From contig CM071931.1 in assembly GCA_016081115.2 (NCBI GenBank), positions 13,958,284-14,022,283 of the forward strand: a stretch of DNA of 64,000 nucleotides. Direction: 5' to 3'. The notes beneath the pieces were generated by a model, which was not told where the DNA came from, did no database searches, and saw only the letters and a list, made by a program, of their open reading frames with translations. The first letter of the stretch is position 1. Each line of letters starts with the position of its first letter. A program made the translations under genes and the position numbers. Shown piece by piece: positions 1 to 11,317 of this stretch. Source of the stretch: Rehmannia glutinosa (lineage: Eukaryota > Streptophyta > Magnoliopsida > Lamiales > Orobanchaceae).

Positions 1-1000
1 TCTCAAAACTTTACTAACATAATACACAACTCGAACCGATCTCTCATCCTCGACAGGACCGTACACTAACCCCCGCTCTCTCCATCGAAAGATAGAGGTA
101 TAAGGGCTCACCCGTGAAGAATGGCTTAGCACTGCACAAAATCGCCCAAGTAATTTTTCAAGTCCTCGAAAGCCTTTGACAATCTTCATCCCATATGAAC
201 TTTTGGCCTTCTCAAGACCTTGGAAGAAGGGCAACCTTCTCTCGCGAGGCGCAAAATAAATCGATTTAGAGCTGCTAGCCGACTTTGTTAAACACTGCAC
301 ATCCTTGGTATCCGAGGTGGTGCCATCTTCTCCGATGGCTCGACCTTCTCCGGGTTGGCCTCTATTCCTTTCTCCGTCACTATGTACCCCATAAACTTTC
401 CCGATCTGACCTTCGAAAGCACATTTCTTGGGGTTCACTTCATCCTATACTTTCTCAAAGTGTCAAATATTTCCAGCTAGGTCACGCACATGGTCCACAA
501 CCTTCATACTTTGACCAACATATCATCCACATACACTTCCATGTTCCTCGCGAGCCGCTTCCCAAACATCTTATCCACCAACCTCTCGATATGTGGCTCC
601 CGCATTCTTCAACCCAAATGGCGTTATTACAGAAGAAGAGTTCCAAAGAGGTGGTGAAAGCACACCTTTTTTGGTCCTCTTCTCGCTAGCTGATCCGTGA
701 TATCCTTTGCGATGCATCCATCATACTAAGGAGTTCACACTCGACGCCGAATCCACCACCGATCGATTCGGGCAATGGATAGTAATCCTTAGGGTAAGCA
801 CGGTTCAAATCCCTAAAATCCACACACATGCGCCGAATCATCCTCTGTTTGGGACCAATACTACATTAGATAGCCATTCGGGAAATCGGATTTCTTTGAT
901 GTGCCCCGCTTTCAACAACCTTTGCACCTCCGCTTAATTATAGCGTCCTTCTTAGACCGAAATTCTTTTGTTTTACCGGCTTATATGATGATTGACATTA
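1..1000 (-). pseudogene. Gypsy reverse transcriptase (partial, frameshifted)
   Basis: Minus-strand translation shows the N-terminal RT blocks at about 760-960, with words such as EVQRLL, FPEWLSNVVLVP and MCVDFRDLNRAYPKD. The active-site block YVDDMLVK appears at about 500-530. These are the conserved template-primer and catalytic motifs of Ty3/gypsy RT, which copies element RNA into cDNA in the virus-like particle. The blocks fall in different frames, so indels separate them. RNase H would lie further left, outside the window. Plus-strand open frames over this region are shadows of the RT. Confidence 0.8.
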
Positions 1001-1369
1001 GTTTGTGTTCAAAGAATAATGCTCTAATCAATCCCCATTAGGTCTTCCGCTGTCCAAGCAAACACATCCACATTACTCTTAGAAACTTCACCACTCATCC
1101 CACAATTCATCAAGCAATTCTTTCCCGACCTTGGTGACCTTATCGGTCACCGGCACCAGCCTCGACCATCATCATTTCAGTCGTTAGGTTGGACGCGGTT
1201 CCACCGGCTAAATCCCCAACCTAATCAACTTGTCTTTATTTCTATAATCATAAAAACACTCTCCCTTTCGCTTTCCTCGGATACTTTTTACATATAATTT
1301 TCTAGCCATATACTTGATCTCCGCCGACTCACCTACTTCTTCTTCACGGGGAACTTCATTTTCAAATGA

Positions 1370-1790
1370 TAAACCGACACCACAACTTGAAAAAGCATTG
1401 GTCTTGGGTCCGCCTAACATGGCATTATAGGAAGAAGGTGCATCTACTTACCAAAAAATCGAATCATTCTAGTTTTGCGATTAGGCTCTTACCCAAAGAG
1501 ACAGGCAAAGTAATCATACCTATTGGTTGGATCATCCCTCCAAGCGTCAGGCCAACGCCGTCGTGTCCACGATCTCCGGCACCCACTCGGGGTCCATCTT
1601 CCTATAACAATCATAGAATATGATATATGCTGGGCTCTGGTATCCACAAACACCCGCTGCACATCATAATTAGAGATCGTGGCGTGATCACAAGAGCATC
1701 ACTGTGGGTGTCCACGATACCCTTGCAATCCTGGTCCCAAATCGATACTCGCCCCGACATTCCACTTGCTCCACCTTTAAGCTGTTCTTG
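1370..1790 (-). pseudogene. Gypsy aspartic protease domain (degraded)
   Basis: On the minus strand, words such as HSDALVIT and VFVDT are followed in another frame by YDCYRKM and PEWVPEIVDT. This is the layout of the pepsin-like protease between gag and RT in plant Gypsy polyproteins. The catalytic D-T is visible, but the usual D-T/S-G triplet is broken here by sequence change and a frame shift. The enzyme's role is to cut the gag-pol polyprotein in the particle. It lies between the gag block on the right and RT on the left, as expected. Confidence 0.65.
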
Positions 1791-2399
1791 CACTCCGATT
1801 CGTACCTGTTGCTCTCACATAATTTTTCCGGCAGCTCGCCTCGAATCCCTTCCGCGGCCCTCCAACAATCATCCGGATGACCTCACGCCGAGGTGGGGGC
1901 GGAGGTGGAGGTAGCTCTTCCCTTTCCTCCCCTACACTCAAGACCGCCGAGGTTTGTGATATCCCCGATTATCCCTCTTATACTCCCTTTTTTTTTTTTT
2001 TTGTCAATGTACACAAATTCCTTGAGATGACACCGCTTGAATGAGCCGCTCGATCTCATTCAGCCGGTTTGTGCACCGATCCGTTGTGTGCCCATATTTT
2101 CATTGTGAAATCTACAAAATTCTTGCATTTCGCCTTTACGGTGTGCTTGTGTGCCTTTGGCCACCTAAGGTCGGGGGTGCTCTCAATAGCTACAAGCACT
2201 CGCCGGGGATGACCTAACGGCGTATATTTCTCGACCCTCGGCTTTCCTCCCATCGCGCCGGACACCTCGGCTTCTTCCGAGGTCCCTTGTCCTCCCGATC
2301 TTCCCTCCCGTCTCTTCTCTTCTCTACTTCTTCCCTCTTTATTTTTCTCGTTCTTCCAAGTTAATATATTTCTTCACCCGAGCAATGTACTCATCGAAT

Positions 2400-3235
2400 G
2401 TCTTAGCCGGGCCTATCACTAATGACTCGAATAAATCCCCATCCTTCGTGCCCCAGCCAGGGCATTAGCCAAAAATTTCTGGATCGGGCCGACAAGCACC
2501 TCCAACTTTGCCGCGTAAACCCTCGAATATAGCTCAAGTCCTCCCCTTCTCTCTGTTTTATGCCAAAAGCAGTCGTGGGCGCTTGGTACTTACGGCAATC
2601 GTGAACGATTAAGGAGCCGAGTGAAGTCATCAAAATTTCGAACCGGAGCCCTCGGCAAGTCAAGCAAAACCGTTCTTTGGTGATTTGTCAAAGTGGTAGG
2701 AAAAACTCTACACATCACGCCATCCGTGAACTCCGTGTAGCTGGCAAAGCATTCTCAAGCGGCAGAGATGGTCCTACTGGCCCCGTGGGTACCATCATAT
2801 TCAAAGCTCGAGCTCGGTAAAGAGGGCCGAGCTCATCCGCCATCACCTCGTCCGAGAGAAGTTCCCTCCTCACCCGGACGTGGCCTACTCCCGCCACTCC
2901 CGCAACCCTCCTTCGAATATCTCGACTCACGATGGAGGTCATCCATCCGCTTCGACCAATCTTGGTCCTCGCTGACATGCTCCACCCTTGATGAATGCAC
3001 CTCTTCCGCCCACAGGTGGCGCCGACCTCTCTCGTCCCGAGCCCGGAGGACCACAGAGGAGGGACCACCGGGAGGGGGACCATAGGAGGAGGAGGCATCG
3101 GGGGAACCACAGTGAGCCGTGGCGAAGCATCTCCTCAAGCGTCTTCCACCGTTTGTTCCACGACTCCCAAGATGAAACCACCCAACCTGTTCAAAGAACA
3201 TTGGGCCCCAATCAACACTCCCACCATACATAGGC
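2400..3235 (-). pseudogene. Gypsy gag (capsid) region, frameshifted
   Basis: Minus-strand frames contain KYQAPTTAFGIKQREGEDL followed by SYIRGFTRQ, the core signature of the plant retrotransposon gag domain, at about 2500-2610. Further right (the N-terminal side, 2715-3235) is a proline-, serine- and arginine-rich segment in overlapping frames, typical of a gag N-terminus. No single frame spans the domain. The product would form the particle shell around element RNA. Confidence 0.65.
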
Positions 3236-3299
3236 GTTTGTCCGTCTATTCCGTCCTCGGCACTCGCCGCTTCTAGCCCACCGGGTGGTGGGGTGGAGG

Positions 3300-4250
3300 C
3301 CCTCCTCGGTGACTACGCCCGAGTATCTCCCCAAATCGGTTCAGATCATCTTCCAAATTTCTCCTAACATCCTCCATAGCCAACACTCCCGAATCTCACG
3401 TCTGCTTTCGTTGTCTCGAAAGGAAGCAAAGGCTAAAGAGAGAAAGAGCAATGTAACAAGAAACAAATGAGATTAAGTTAGAATGAACTCCGGGCTTGGG
3501 CCTTTATACCTTAGCTAGGATTAGGGTTTGAAACTGAATTCAATTACGATTTGGTGTCGGAGACATCATTAGATTAGGATCGGATCTCTTAAAAAAATCC
3601 TAATTTTATGCCCGTAAGACCATAGCTCGACTGTTTCAAAACACGCGGACCATTGTATTGGTACGCAGCCCCTTAAAATCTCGCAGGCATCCTCAACACC
3701 CTCATACATCCGAGGTCGAAGCCTGGTGGACTATAAGCGAGGTCCTTTTAGAATGTGATCAACAAATGGCGCCTTACGCGTGCGAGACTTGACATATCGG
3801 CTAGTGGTCGACGGGCCTCACACAGTTGGCCCAATGCAATGGGCTTTATCCCTTCAACTCCTTTTATGGGCTGAGGGTCGGCCCAATACTTATAAACACA
3901 GAGGATCACCAGAAATCGTAAGCCTCATCAGACGGCCCAAGATCTTAATACTCAAAAGATCAACCCAATGCTATGGGACTTACCAGTCGGCCCAAGATTA
4001 CTTAATACTTAACAGACGGCCAATCTATGGGCCTTACCAGTCGCCTGCACCGTATTTTCGCCTTTATCAATTTTTTTCTATGATTATTATAGGAAATGAG
4101 CCAAGTCATTGAGGTTTTGTGATTTTACAAATCGCGTTTGAATATAATCATATAATTACAATACTAAGATTTGTGATTTTTATTTGATTATTATAGGAAA
4201 TGTAAAAATATTTTTTATATCAATTATATTTCCAAAATCAGCCTCTTAGC
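3300..4250 (-). promoter_or_regulatory. Probable 5' LTR/promoter region of the minus-strand Gypsy element
   Basis: Upstream (right) of the gag block, the minus strand carries a TATA-like box (TATAAAGGCCC, about 3506-3516). Farther right, at about 3830-4040, are short repeats built on cggcccaa and aatgggctt, as in a U3 region. I cannot fix the LTR ends because no partner LTR or clear primer site is visible. An 18-bp direct repeat, tgattattataggaaatg, occurs at 4081-4098 and 4185-4202. Confidence 0.4.
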
Positions 4251-4497
4251 TCCGGATTTGTGATCCTAATTATTGATTATCATAGACTCCTAGAACCAAT
4301 AGGGTTCCACTACACCGTGACACTCATGGTGTATGGTCAAGCTACTTTTTAACCTAAGTGCCTTTTTAATATTAGGAATATTTATACATATCTAAAAATT
4401 GTCTACTCATAATCAACGAGTTAGGATCACTTTAATTAGCCGCACAACGAAAAATCAAAATATAATCACCTCAATATAAATAATACTCATAAAACAA
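4203..4497. other. AT-rich intergenic DNA, no feature seen
   Basis: Short AT-rich stretch between the Gypsy remains and the Cassandra element. No coding or repeat structure is recognised. Confidence 0.5.
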
Positions 4498-4502
4498 CAT
4501 AG

Positions 4503-4835
4503 TGTTGGGATTTGGTCCAAAGATCTTGCCCGCAATGGGCTTTAAAATAGGGCTGCAGGCGCGCCGCGATTCGAACTCGTGAGCGCTCGGATTGCATAGT
4601 TAAAGGATAGCTTAAAGGATATGATTTGACTACCTATACCAACAGATCATCTTCTTTCTCGTGCCCATTACATAGAAACTTCCGAGGTTAGCGTCTTGGC
4701 CTGGAGTAGACATGGATGGGTGACCCCCGGGAAGTTTTCAGGGTGCTTGGCGTGAGTGAGGACAAAACGCGCTAGAAAAGACTCGTGTTGGTTTGTGGGG
4801 ACAATCGCCAATCCGAGTAGCCCAGAGGTCCAACA
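4503..4835. repeat. Cassandra 5' LTR
   Basis: It begins TGTTGGGATTTGGTCC and ends GAGGTCCAACA. It is about 85-90% similar by eye to the 3' LTR. The 5S-like part covers roughly 4618-4750. Confidence 0.9.
4618..4750 (+). promoter_or_regulatory. 5S rRNA-like domain (RNA polymerase III internal promoter) in the 5' LTR
   Basis: The run aggttagcgtcttggcc, then gagtaga, then ggatgggtgacc and cccgggaagtttt matches the A-box, intermediate element and C-box order of plant 5S rRNA. In Cassandra this region can direct polymerase III transcription. Small gaps against 5S rRNA are present (loss of bases in the GCGTGCTTGGG stretch), so activity is uncertain. Confidence 0.85.
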
Positions 4836-4862
4836 ACTGCGGTATCGTGAGCAGGTCACGAG
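4836..4862. other. Degenerate initiator-Met primer-binding site
   Basis: Just after the 5' LTR, the sequence tgcggtatcgtgagcaggtc keeps GGTATC and GAGC in the spacing of the plant tRNA-iMet primer site, with substitutions. Position and residual match support the call. Confidence 0.65.
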
Positions 4863-4944
4863 TTAGAATTTGGAAGCACGCCGTGCAAGGGAGGTTGCCC
4901 GAGCGGTGGAACGAGATCTTTGGCCGGGCGCAATGGGAGGTAAA

Positions 4945-5192
4945 TGGACCAGAATCGAAGGGTAGGTTGCCAGGTGGCCGTCAGAATCGAGGTAAAACGG
5001 ATCAAATTTGAAGGTGTAGGTTTTCGGGTGACCAAAATGAAGGGTAGGTTGCCGATGTCCTGAATCGAGGTAAAATAGATCGAATCAAGGTGTAGGTTCT
5101 TTGGAGTGGACCAGAATCAAGGGTAAGTTGCCGAGGTGGCGGAATCGAGGTAAAGCAGATCGAGGGCGAATGTGTAGGTTCTTTGGAGTAAT
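4945..5192. repeat. Three ~80-bp tandem repeats in the Cassandra interior
   Basis: Three units (about 4945-5028, 5029-5108 and 5109-5192) share ccagaatc-aagggtaggttgcc, then gaatcgaggtaaa, then gtgtaggttctttggag. They fill half of the internal domain and carry no long reading frame. Confidence 0.75.
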
Positions 5193-5315
5193 CGAGAGGT
5201 TTGCGTGACGCGACGCTTTTTTGAATCAAGAAGTTGGCGTTAGAACCGAGGAAGTTTGGCGAAAGCCGGAGGTTGCCAACATTGAGCCGAGATCTTGGCA
5301 TGTCGGGAGGGGGAT

Positions 5316-5646
5316 TGTTGGGATTTGGTCCAGATCCGCCGCAATGGGCTTTAAAAAGAGGGGAAAGCGTGGCCGCGATTCGAACTCGTGAGCGCCGGAT
5401 TGCATAGTTAAAGGATAGCTTAAAGGATATGATTTGGACTACATATACCAATGATGCATCATCTTTTAAAGTGCCCATTACATAAAATGGAGGTTAAGCG
5501 TCTTGGCCGCGGATTAGACACGTGGATGGGTGACCGGGAAGTTTTCGAGTGCGCGTGAGTGAGACAAATAGCGCTTATTTAGAAAAGACTCGTGTTGGTT
5601 TGTGGGGACGATCGTGAAGTCAACCGAGTAGCGTAGAGGTCCAACA
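5316..5646. repeat. Cassandra 3' LTR with second 5S-like domain
   Basis: Starts TGTTGGGATTTGGTCC after the purine tract GGGAGGGGGAT and ends GAGGTCCAACA. The 5S-like segment (about 5425-5560) keeps aggttaagcgtcttgg and ggatgggtgaccgggaag, with a short internal deletion in the C-box area relative to the 5' LTR. Confidence 0.88.
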
Positions 5647-5651
5647 CATAG

Positions 5652-7312
5652 CATAACTTGAACAACAATAAATATTCGGCAGAAATTTCTATTAAATAAT
5701 TTTGACAAAATAAAATATATTTTATGCAACATTTAAAACTAAATCCATAAGACTATATAAGCAAGCCATCATATGTGAATACATTAATAAGACAGAATAA
5801 CTAAAAAATATTTTTCAAAATATCCTATTTTTGCTAAAATATATATTCTAGGTATATTCAAAAAACTTGATGTGATGTATATATATGGAGTCGATATGCA
5901 TATATTGAGACACTACTATAAATTATGATATATTAGATTACATTTTTTAATTCACAAACAAATATCCACAATATAAAACATACGTTTATAATTTTCAATT
6001 ATGGAAAAAAATTAAGGATAGTATGCAAACGTGTAATTCATATATCCTACTAAATTTGAGCGAGATTTCATATTTTGGAAAATCCGGAATTCCATTATAT
6101 AAAGATACTTCGTCTCATAACCACATTATTCATATACCAAATTTAAGTATTTATCAGTCTATATAAGAAGGTTATAATCTTCAAACATCACAAATGGATA
6201 ATAAAGTTCTAAATTCCAAAAAGTGATAAAGTGGACTCTCCGTAAACCCTAATCTGACTATTGTTTGCACATTTTTTTTTCTTTCTATTTTTTAAATTAA
6301 AATTGTTAAAATCAGTCCATTGATTTTAACCCAATAAACGGGATTGTGTTCATCAGATTATTCCAGAAAATAACATAACGAAAAAGAATAAAAAAGTAAC
6401 AAAAAATAGACAATAAATTCATTAAAAGGAAAATTATTTTACCTTTCTTTCAAGAAAATCCAGATCTATATATCAACATCTCGATATTTCATTTTTTTCA
6501 TCCGAGTATTTCATTTCAATTTCAGATCTGGATTTTTGAATATTTAGTCGAAAAATCGGTGTAAAGAATTGCAAAAATCTGAAAACAAAATCATATATTG
6601 GTTCATTTAGAATTCTTAAATAACAACATTGCGAAAAAAACATATTACGAGATATTTAAATTGACATAAATATTTAATAAAATCTACAAATATTATATTC
6701 TTGATAAAAAATAATAAAAAATAAATTTAATATGACTATTAATTCGATATATTTTTATTTTATTGTTAACTTAATTCAAAATTAATATGTATATATATAT
6801 AACTTCAATACGATCATATGTATGTTCCTGTTCTGGATAATATGTCATATTAAATACATATATCAGCTTTCTTTAACTTTTGTATATTTAAATAAGTTTA
6901 AAAAAATTATGTGTCTTTTTATTTATATAAATATTTTGATACACCACTACAAAGAACACAATTTATATTTGTTCGATATTTAACAGAGATTTAAGGTTAC
7001 TATTTTCATCTTCTTTTTTTTTTTTTTTATCTACTTGGTGTTACGAGGCTCTCTAGACATGTACTTGAAGCTAAAGTGTAAGCAATATATGTCATAAAGT
7101 GTTAATTTCGCGAATGACACTCGACCGTCGCATCTGACCTCATAATTCCCTTAAAGTTTCAACGAAGATAGTTTCTTCGATTGTATCGTATGCCATGACT
7201 ATAAACAAGAGTCGAGGCACAATCTTTCTCTAATGTAAGGTTGTATTTGAAGAATTCGATTCGATTATGACCAATTATACATTGATGTTTCTCGAGACAC
7301 CAATAATAAGGA
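5652..7312. other. AT-rich intergenic DNA, no gene seen
   Basis: Very AT-rich, with short homopolymers and TA runs. No reading frame of note, RNA gene or recognisable transposon end is visible. Confidence 0.5.
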
Positions 7313-7322
7313 TTTTAAAATA

Positions 7323-8507
7323 GGTAAAATTCACTTTACCCCAGACTATCCAGGTTTGTATCAAATACCCCTTCTACTATTAAAACCTTCAAACACCCCC
7401 CTGAAATTATAAAACTCATATTGATGGACAAAATTACCCTTAATTTAAGTGAAATATTAAATTTACTTTACACCCTTTATATTTAAATATCAATCAATTT
7501 AATCTCAAATTTTAAGTCATACTGATTTATTAAATAAAACTAATCTTAGTTAAAATATTAAAATAACTATATATTTGGATATAACTTTAATATTATACAA
7601 AAGCCACATAAAATATTTTTTACGTAAATGATTATAACTATTATTTTAAATGCACATATTTAATAACAAAAATAAATATAGACTCAAATTAGTATATATT
7701 ATTCAATTAGACTTATCGCTTTGTTATGTATGGTACATACGTGTAATTCTAATATATTAACCGATCAAATCACAATGTGAGGTATTTATTACGTGTGAAA
7801 GTGAAATTAATAGAGGTTATAAAAATAAATTCTTGTACAATATTATTGTAACTAAGAACTTATAATGATGAAATAAAAAAACATAAATATCTAAAATATG
7901 TCTTTTAAAATAACAAAATATAAATTTTTTTGAGGCAATTTTTTTAATTTAACGTTGTTAATAATTTATTTAGCTATTTCTTCATTTTAAATCGAATTAA
8001 GATTACTTTCTTTCAAAATCAGTCTTAAATAATATGTTTGACCTACATATGCATATCTTATACGATGAAATACTTATAATTATAAGTTTTTCTTTTTCTT
8101 TTAATTGAAAGCACTTATAAATATAAGTTAACATCAACTAACTTGACCTTAATTTAATACTTATCAAAGACTGGATATATATATATATATATTTACCATG
8201 ATAACAATATAAATTTATTTATTTAAAAAAATTTATGGCATTCTCTATATTTTTTAAATTATATTTTTCTATAGTACATACCATATTGAATTATAGATTT
8301 ATTTATGTAATTAAATTAGAAATATATAAAATATAGGATTAAAAAATATTTGAAATTAATATTAGAGAAAGTTACATATGCTTCAAGGGTATATAGGTCA
8401 ATCAATATCCATTTTGTTGGTTTAGGGGGGTATTTGAAGGTTTTAATAGTAGAAGGGGGTATTTGATACAAAAGTGATAGTAGAAGGGGGTAAAGTGAAT
8501 TTTACCC
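7323..8507. mobile_element. Non-autonomous Mutator-type element (TIR, 9-bp TSD)
   Basis: The ends are inverted copies: ggtaaaattcactttacccc on the left and its complement on the right. The similarity extends over roughly 100 bp, including the words tcaaatacccccttctacta and aaaccttcaaa. Flanks share TTTAAAATA (7314-7322 and 8508-8516), a 9-bp duplication as made by Mutator-like transposases. The AT-rich interior has no coding potential. A related end sequence recurs at 61255-61480. Confidence 0.8.
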
Positions 8508-8516
8508 TTTAAAATA

Positions 8517-9184
8517 TTAGTCTATGGTGACGACGAATCAAAAAAATAAACAAACGATGAATGTGGTGTACAAAGAAGTTTTCCTAAATTTGTAATTGTT
8601 AAATGTAATATTTTAATTTGATTACTTTTTTTTTTGACAGAATTTTAATTTGATTACTAATTTGTTTAAAATATGTTTTCCTATTTTCAAATTTTATTAA
8701 AAGGATAATTTTTATTTACATCCAATAGATATGGTTCGAAATAGCATACCAAATATGATCCGCCACAATACATTTCATATGGTCTCACACACACACTCCG
8801 TCGCATCGCGCCACAGTGAATGGAAAGCGGGAACAATCGTAAAATCAAATCTCATAAAAATCGTTGGGATTGAATGGTATACAATTAGTTATACAATGAT
8901 GCACTGTTAGATATAAAATTTTGTACAATCAGTTATTAAATGGTGTACAGTTCATTTATTAAAAATGGTTCACAATTGATTATGGAAACGTGATATTAAT
9001 CAATCCCTTGATTGTAGGGGCGTGATTTATCGCATTTTTGCTTGTTACTATTATGCCCTTTCCACCTATTAATTAATTGATAAATTAGTTATTTTTAATA
9101 GCAACTGGACCATTGAATAAAAGATGTGGATGGATTGGATTAATCCATCTTGTGCGGTAAGCCCCCGCCACATTTTATCCTAAC
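8517..9184. other. AT-rich intergenic DNA, no gene seen
   Basis: Nothing recognisable beyond local repeats of the word atggtgtacaattagt around 8870-8980. Confidence 0.45.

Positions 9185-9186
<2 letters not shown>

Positions 9187-9236
<50 letters not shown>
9187..9236. repeat. (TA)n microsatellite
   Basis: About 50 bp of uninterrupted TA dinucleotides. Confidence 0.95.
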
Positions 9237-9238
9237 CG

Positions 9239-9605
9239 AGTTAAGTAACACTTTTATACGTTAAAGTATCTACTTTTTGAGATAAAGTATATATCATGTT
9301 TTTTTAATATATTCACAAATTAGAAATGAAGGAAAGAAGGAAAAATAAAAATAAATAAAATATGATATAGTTAAAGTAACAATTTTATAAATAAAAGTAT
9401 CCGTTTTTTTGAGATAAAGTATCGATTTCTTAATACGATTTACAAATTAGGAACAAAAGAAAGAGAAAAATAAAAAATAAATATGATGTAGTTAATATAA
9501 CACTTTTATAAGTAAAAGTATCCATTTATTGATATAAAGTATAATGTTTTTAATACATTCATAGATTAAGAGTCGGTAAAGTGAAGAAGGAAAATAAATA
9601 TGACG
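9239..9605. repeat. Three-copy tandem repeat, ~120-130 bp unit
   Basis: Units start near 9239, 9370 and 9491. Each has gttaaagtaaca, a tttataa-taaaagtatc block, gagataaagta, then a purine-rich aagaaagagaaaaataaa tail. They have diverged from one another and carry no coding frame. Confidence 0.75.
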
Positions 9606-9621
9606 AGCTTTGGGATTTAAT

Positions 9622-9960
9622 AATTTATGAATGATGTTATATTCATGGTCATATTGAAATTACACAATAAGCACCGGTGGTCTAGTGGTAGAATAGTTAA
9701 TTGCGATGAGTACAGGACACTGGGTTCGATTTTTTTAGCCTCTACATTTAGAGGTGTTTTTATTTTTATTTTAATTTACTAGGCGTTTTTATGAGGCGTT
9801 TTTAATTTTTTTTAATTTCTGGGACGTATTTATGAATCTTTATATACATGGTTATATTGAGTTTGCACAACAAGCACTAGTGGTGGTAGAATACCACCTT
9901 ACGTCTTTATAGACGTGGTTCGATTCTTGTGGAGCCTTATTTGGGCGTTTTTTTTTAAAT
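9622..9960 (+). mobile_element. Two tandem tRNA-like SINE copies
   Basis: Copy 1 has an A-box-like tggtctagtggtag (9678-9691) and a B-box-like gggttcgat (9722-9730). Copy 2 has actagtggtggtag (9877-9890) and gtggttcgattc (9915-9926). About 50 bp of shared 5' sequence (atttatgaat, then catggt-atattga, then caa-aagcac) shows that the pair is a duplication of a longer unit about 205 bp apart. Each is followed by T-rich sequence. The boxes fit polymerase III promoters of plant SINEs, but family identity is unknown. Confidence 0.6.
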
Positions 9961-10535
9961 AACGGTGTGTGTGGGATCCGGATCAAGCTGGCCGTAGGAT
10001 TTCGTGAAGGAAATCCTATTAAATAAAACGGTATTGCAAGAGACCTACTGAAAATAAAATACTTCAAGCCTAGTAACCACATATTGATGTGCATCAAACT
10101 TACATATATAAGAAAATAATAGTAAATTAAAACATCATAGTACAATATAGTTGAGAGCTTTTCTGTCGGCATGCACGTCATGTTATCAAAAAATATTGTG
10201 GAGCATCCAGATTGGAAGCCTCATCTATAAACACCATTTCAATTTGGAATAGTTGTTAAACGAAGTTTTTTGGGCCATGTTTTGTTTCCATCTTTTTTAT
10301 TTAATTCCTCCTATCTCCAGATTGAATTTATTAAAAACTCGGACAAGAGAACAAAATGTGCGCTTTATATACTGACTACGTTAACAAACCTGGCCCTTGA
10401 AGTTACACTCAAAAAAAAAAAAAAAAAAAAAAAAAAAGGAAAGAAAAAAACTTCCTTGCAACATTGGAAGGAGTATTTAGGCCATTGAATTGGTCAACTA
10501 GGCCCGCGTCTGCCTAGGACCCCAACTAAATGAGT
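9961..10535. other. Intergenic DNA with poly(A) tract
   Basis: No gene is recognised. A run of about 27 A residues at 10411-10437 could be a retroposon tail, but I could not define a matching 5' end or target duplication. Confidence 0.4.
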
Positions 10536-11317
10536 AATTTTAATAGTTTAATATGTGTATATTTGGGGTTTTTAATTGAATATTGTAAATGTAAAAATAT
10601 TGCACAAATGTAGTACTTTAGGGTTTGTTAAAATTATAAAGCGGATCGCGAATGGATCAACTTGAGTAATTATTTCAGTTCACGACTCATTTTTTTTTAA
10701 ATCTATTGAATTGCCGATTGGAATTAAAAACAAAAACGAAAATCGATTAATCCGGTTGGGTTGTCAAATGTCGACTGGCATGGGGGCGATAAAATTGTGA
10801 ATGCCAAATGAATTAACGACTAGACAATTTTTATCGGCTAATAATCGTGAATAATCAAAATGGCTAATTTAACATATTATTAAGAATACCCCACAAAACT
10901 ACATTTTCTTGATTTTTTTTCAATTTTGGCTTAGTACAAAATGATAATTAGTGAATATTAAAAAATTATAGATAATGTTTTTTTCTTCATGTCAGATGTA
11001 ATACGCACCATTTTGACTAGTGTCTACAGTTCAGTTTCTTTATTCTTTTGAATAATGAGAATGGCTAGTTTAATGATTATTACAAATATCCTGCAAAATT
11101 TTAACATATCTTTATTGTTGGGTTATTTAGAAATTATATATTTGGAATAGAGATATTTGTTAGTGACAAGATAAGGCGTTTTCTTGATTATTTTCAATTT
11201 TGGCTTAGTACAAAATGATCAACCCTTATTTATACTCGATAACAAATGACAATGTCTCTCTAGAAATAGACGCGTCCTTCATTTAAATTGCATTTTTAAG
11301 TTATTTTTCTTTGTTTG
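10536..11317. repeat. Segmental duplication copy A, part 1
   Basis: Aligns by eye along its length with 38862-39646. Both start with ttaatatgtg and share ttaattgaatattgtaaatg, the gttcacaactca/gttcacgactca block, and acgactagacaatttttatc. Non-coding. Copy A is interrupted at 11318 by the Sirevirus. Confidence 0.85.

Larger units (their letters stand above)
1..3470 (-). mobile_element. Ty3/gypsy retrotransposon, partial (gag-protease-RT), minus strand
   Basis: Read on the minus strand, this stretch gives gag, then aspartic protease, then reverse transcriptase, the Gypsy order, in several broken frames. The element runs off the left window edge inside RT, so integrase and the 3' LTR are not visible. 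The gag and protease wording resembles the chromodomain-less Tat-like Gypsy elements, but lineage assignment is inference. Each domain is interrupted by frame changes, so the copy looks defective as sequenced. The 5' LTR should lie to the right, between about 3300 and 4250. Confidence 0.8.
4503..5646. mobile_element. Cassandra-type TRIM with 5S rRNA-like domains in its LTRs, complete
   Basis: Two direct terminal repeats (4503-4835, 333 bp; 5316-5646, 331 bp) start TGTTGG and end CCAACA. They are bordered by the perfect 5-bp target duplication CATAG (4498-4502 and 5647-5651). Each LTR holds a segment matching the internal control region of 5S rRNA, which is the defining mark of the Cassandra TRIM family. 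The internal 480 bp has a primer-site-like sequence at its start and a GGGAGGGGG purine tract just before the 3' LTR, but no coding capacity. Such elements depend on proteins supplied by other retrotransposons. Identification is strong, although no database search was run. Confidence 0.92.

Noticed and set aside
285..937. Plus-strand open frames of 134 and 76 codons
   Set aside because: They are antisense shadows of the minus-strand Gypsy reverse transcriptase.
4618..4750. A genuine 5S rRNA gene
   Set aside because: The match is partial, lies inside an LTR and is duplicated in the other LTR of the same element.
4668..5732. Reading frames inside Cassandra
   Set aside because: They come from the 5S-like LTR and the tandem repeat. 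TRIM elements have no genes.
10411..10437. Poly(A) tract as the end of a retroposon
   Set aside because: No matching target duplication or 5' end could be found nearby.
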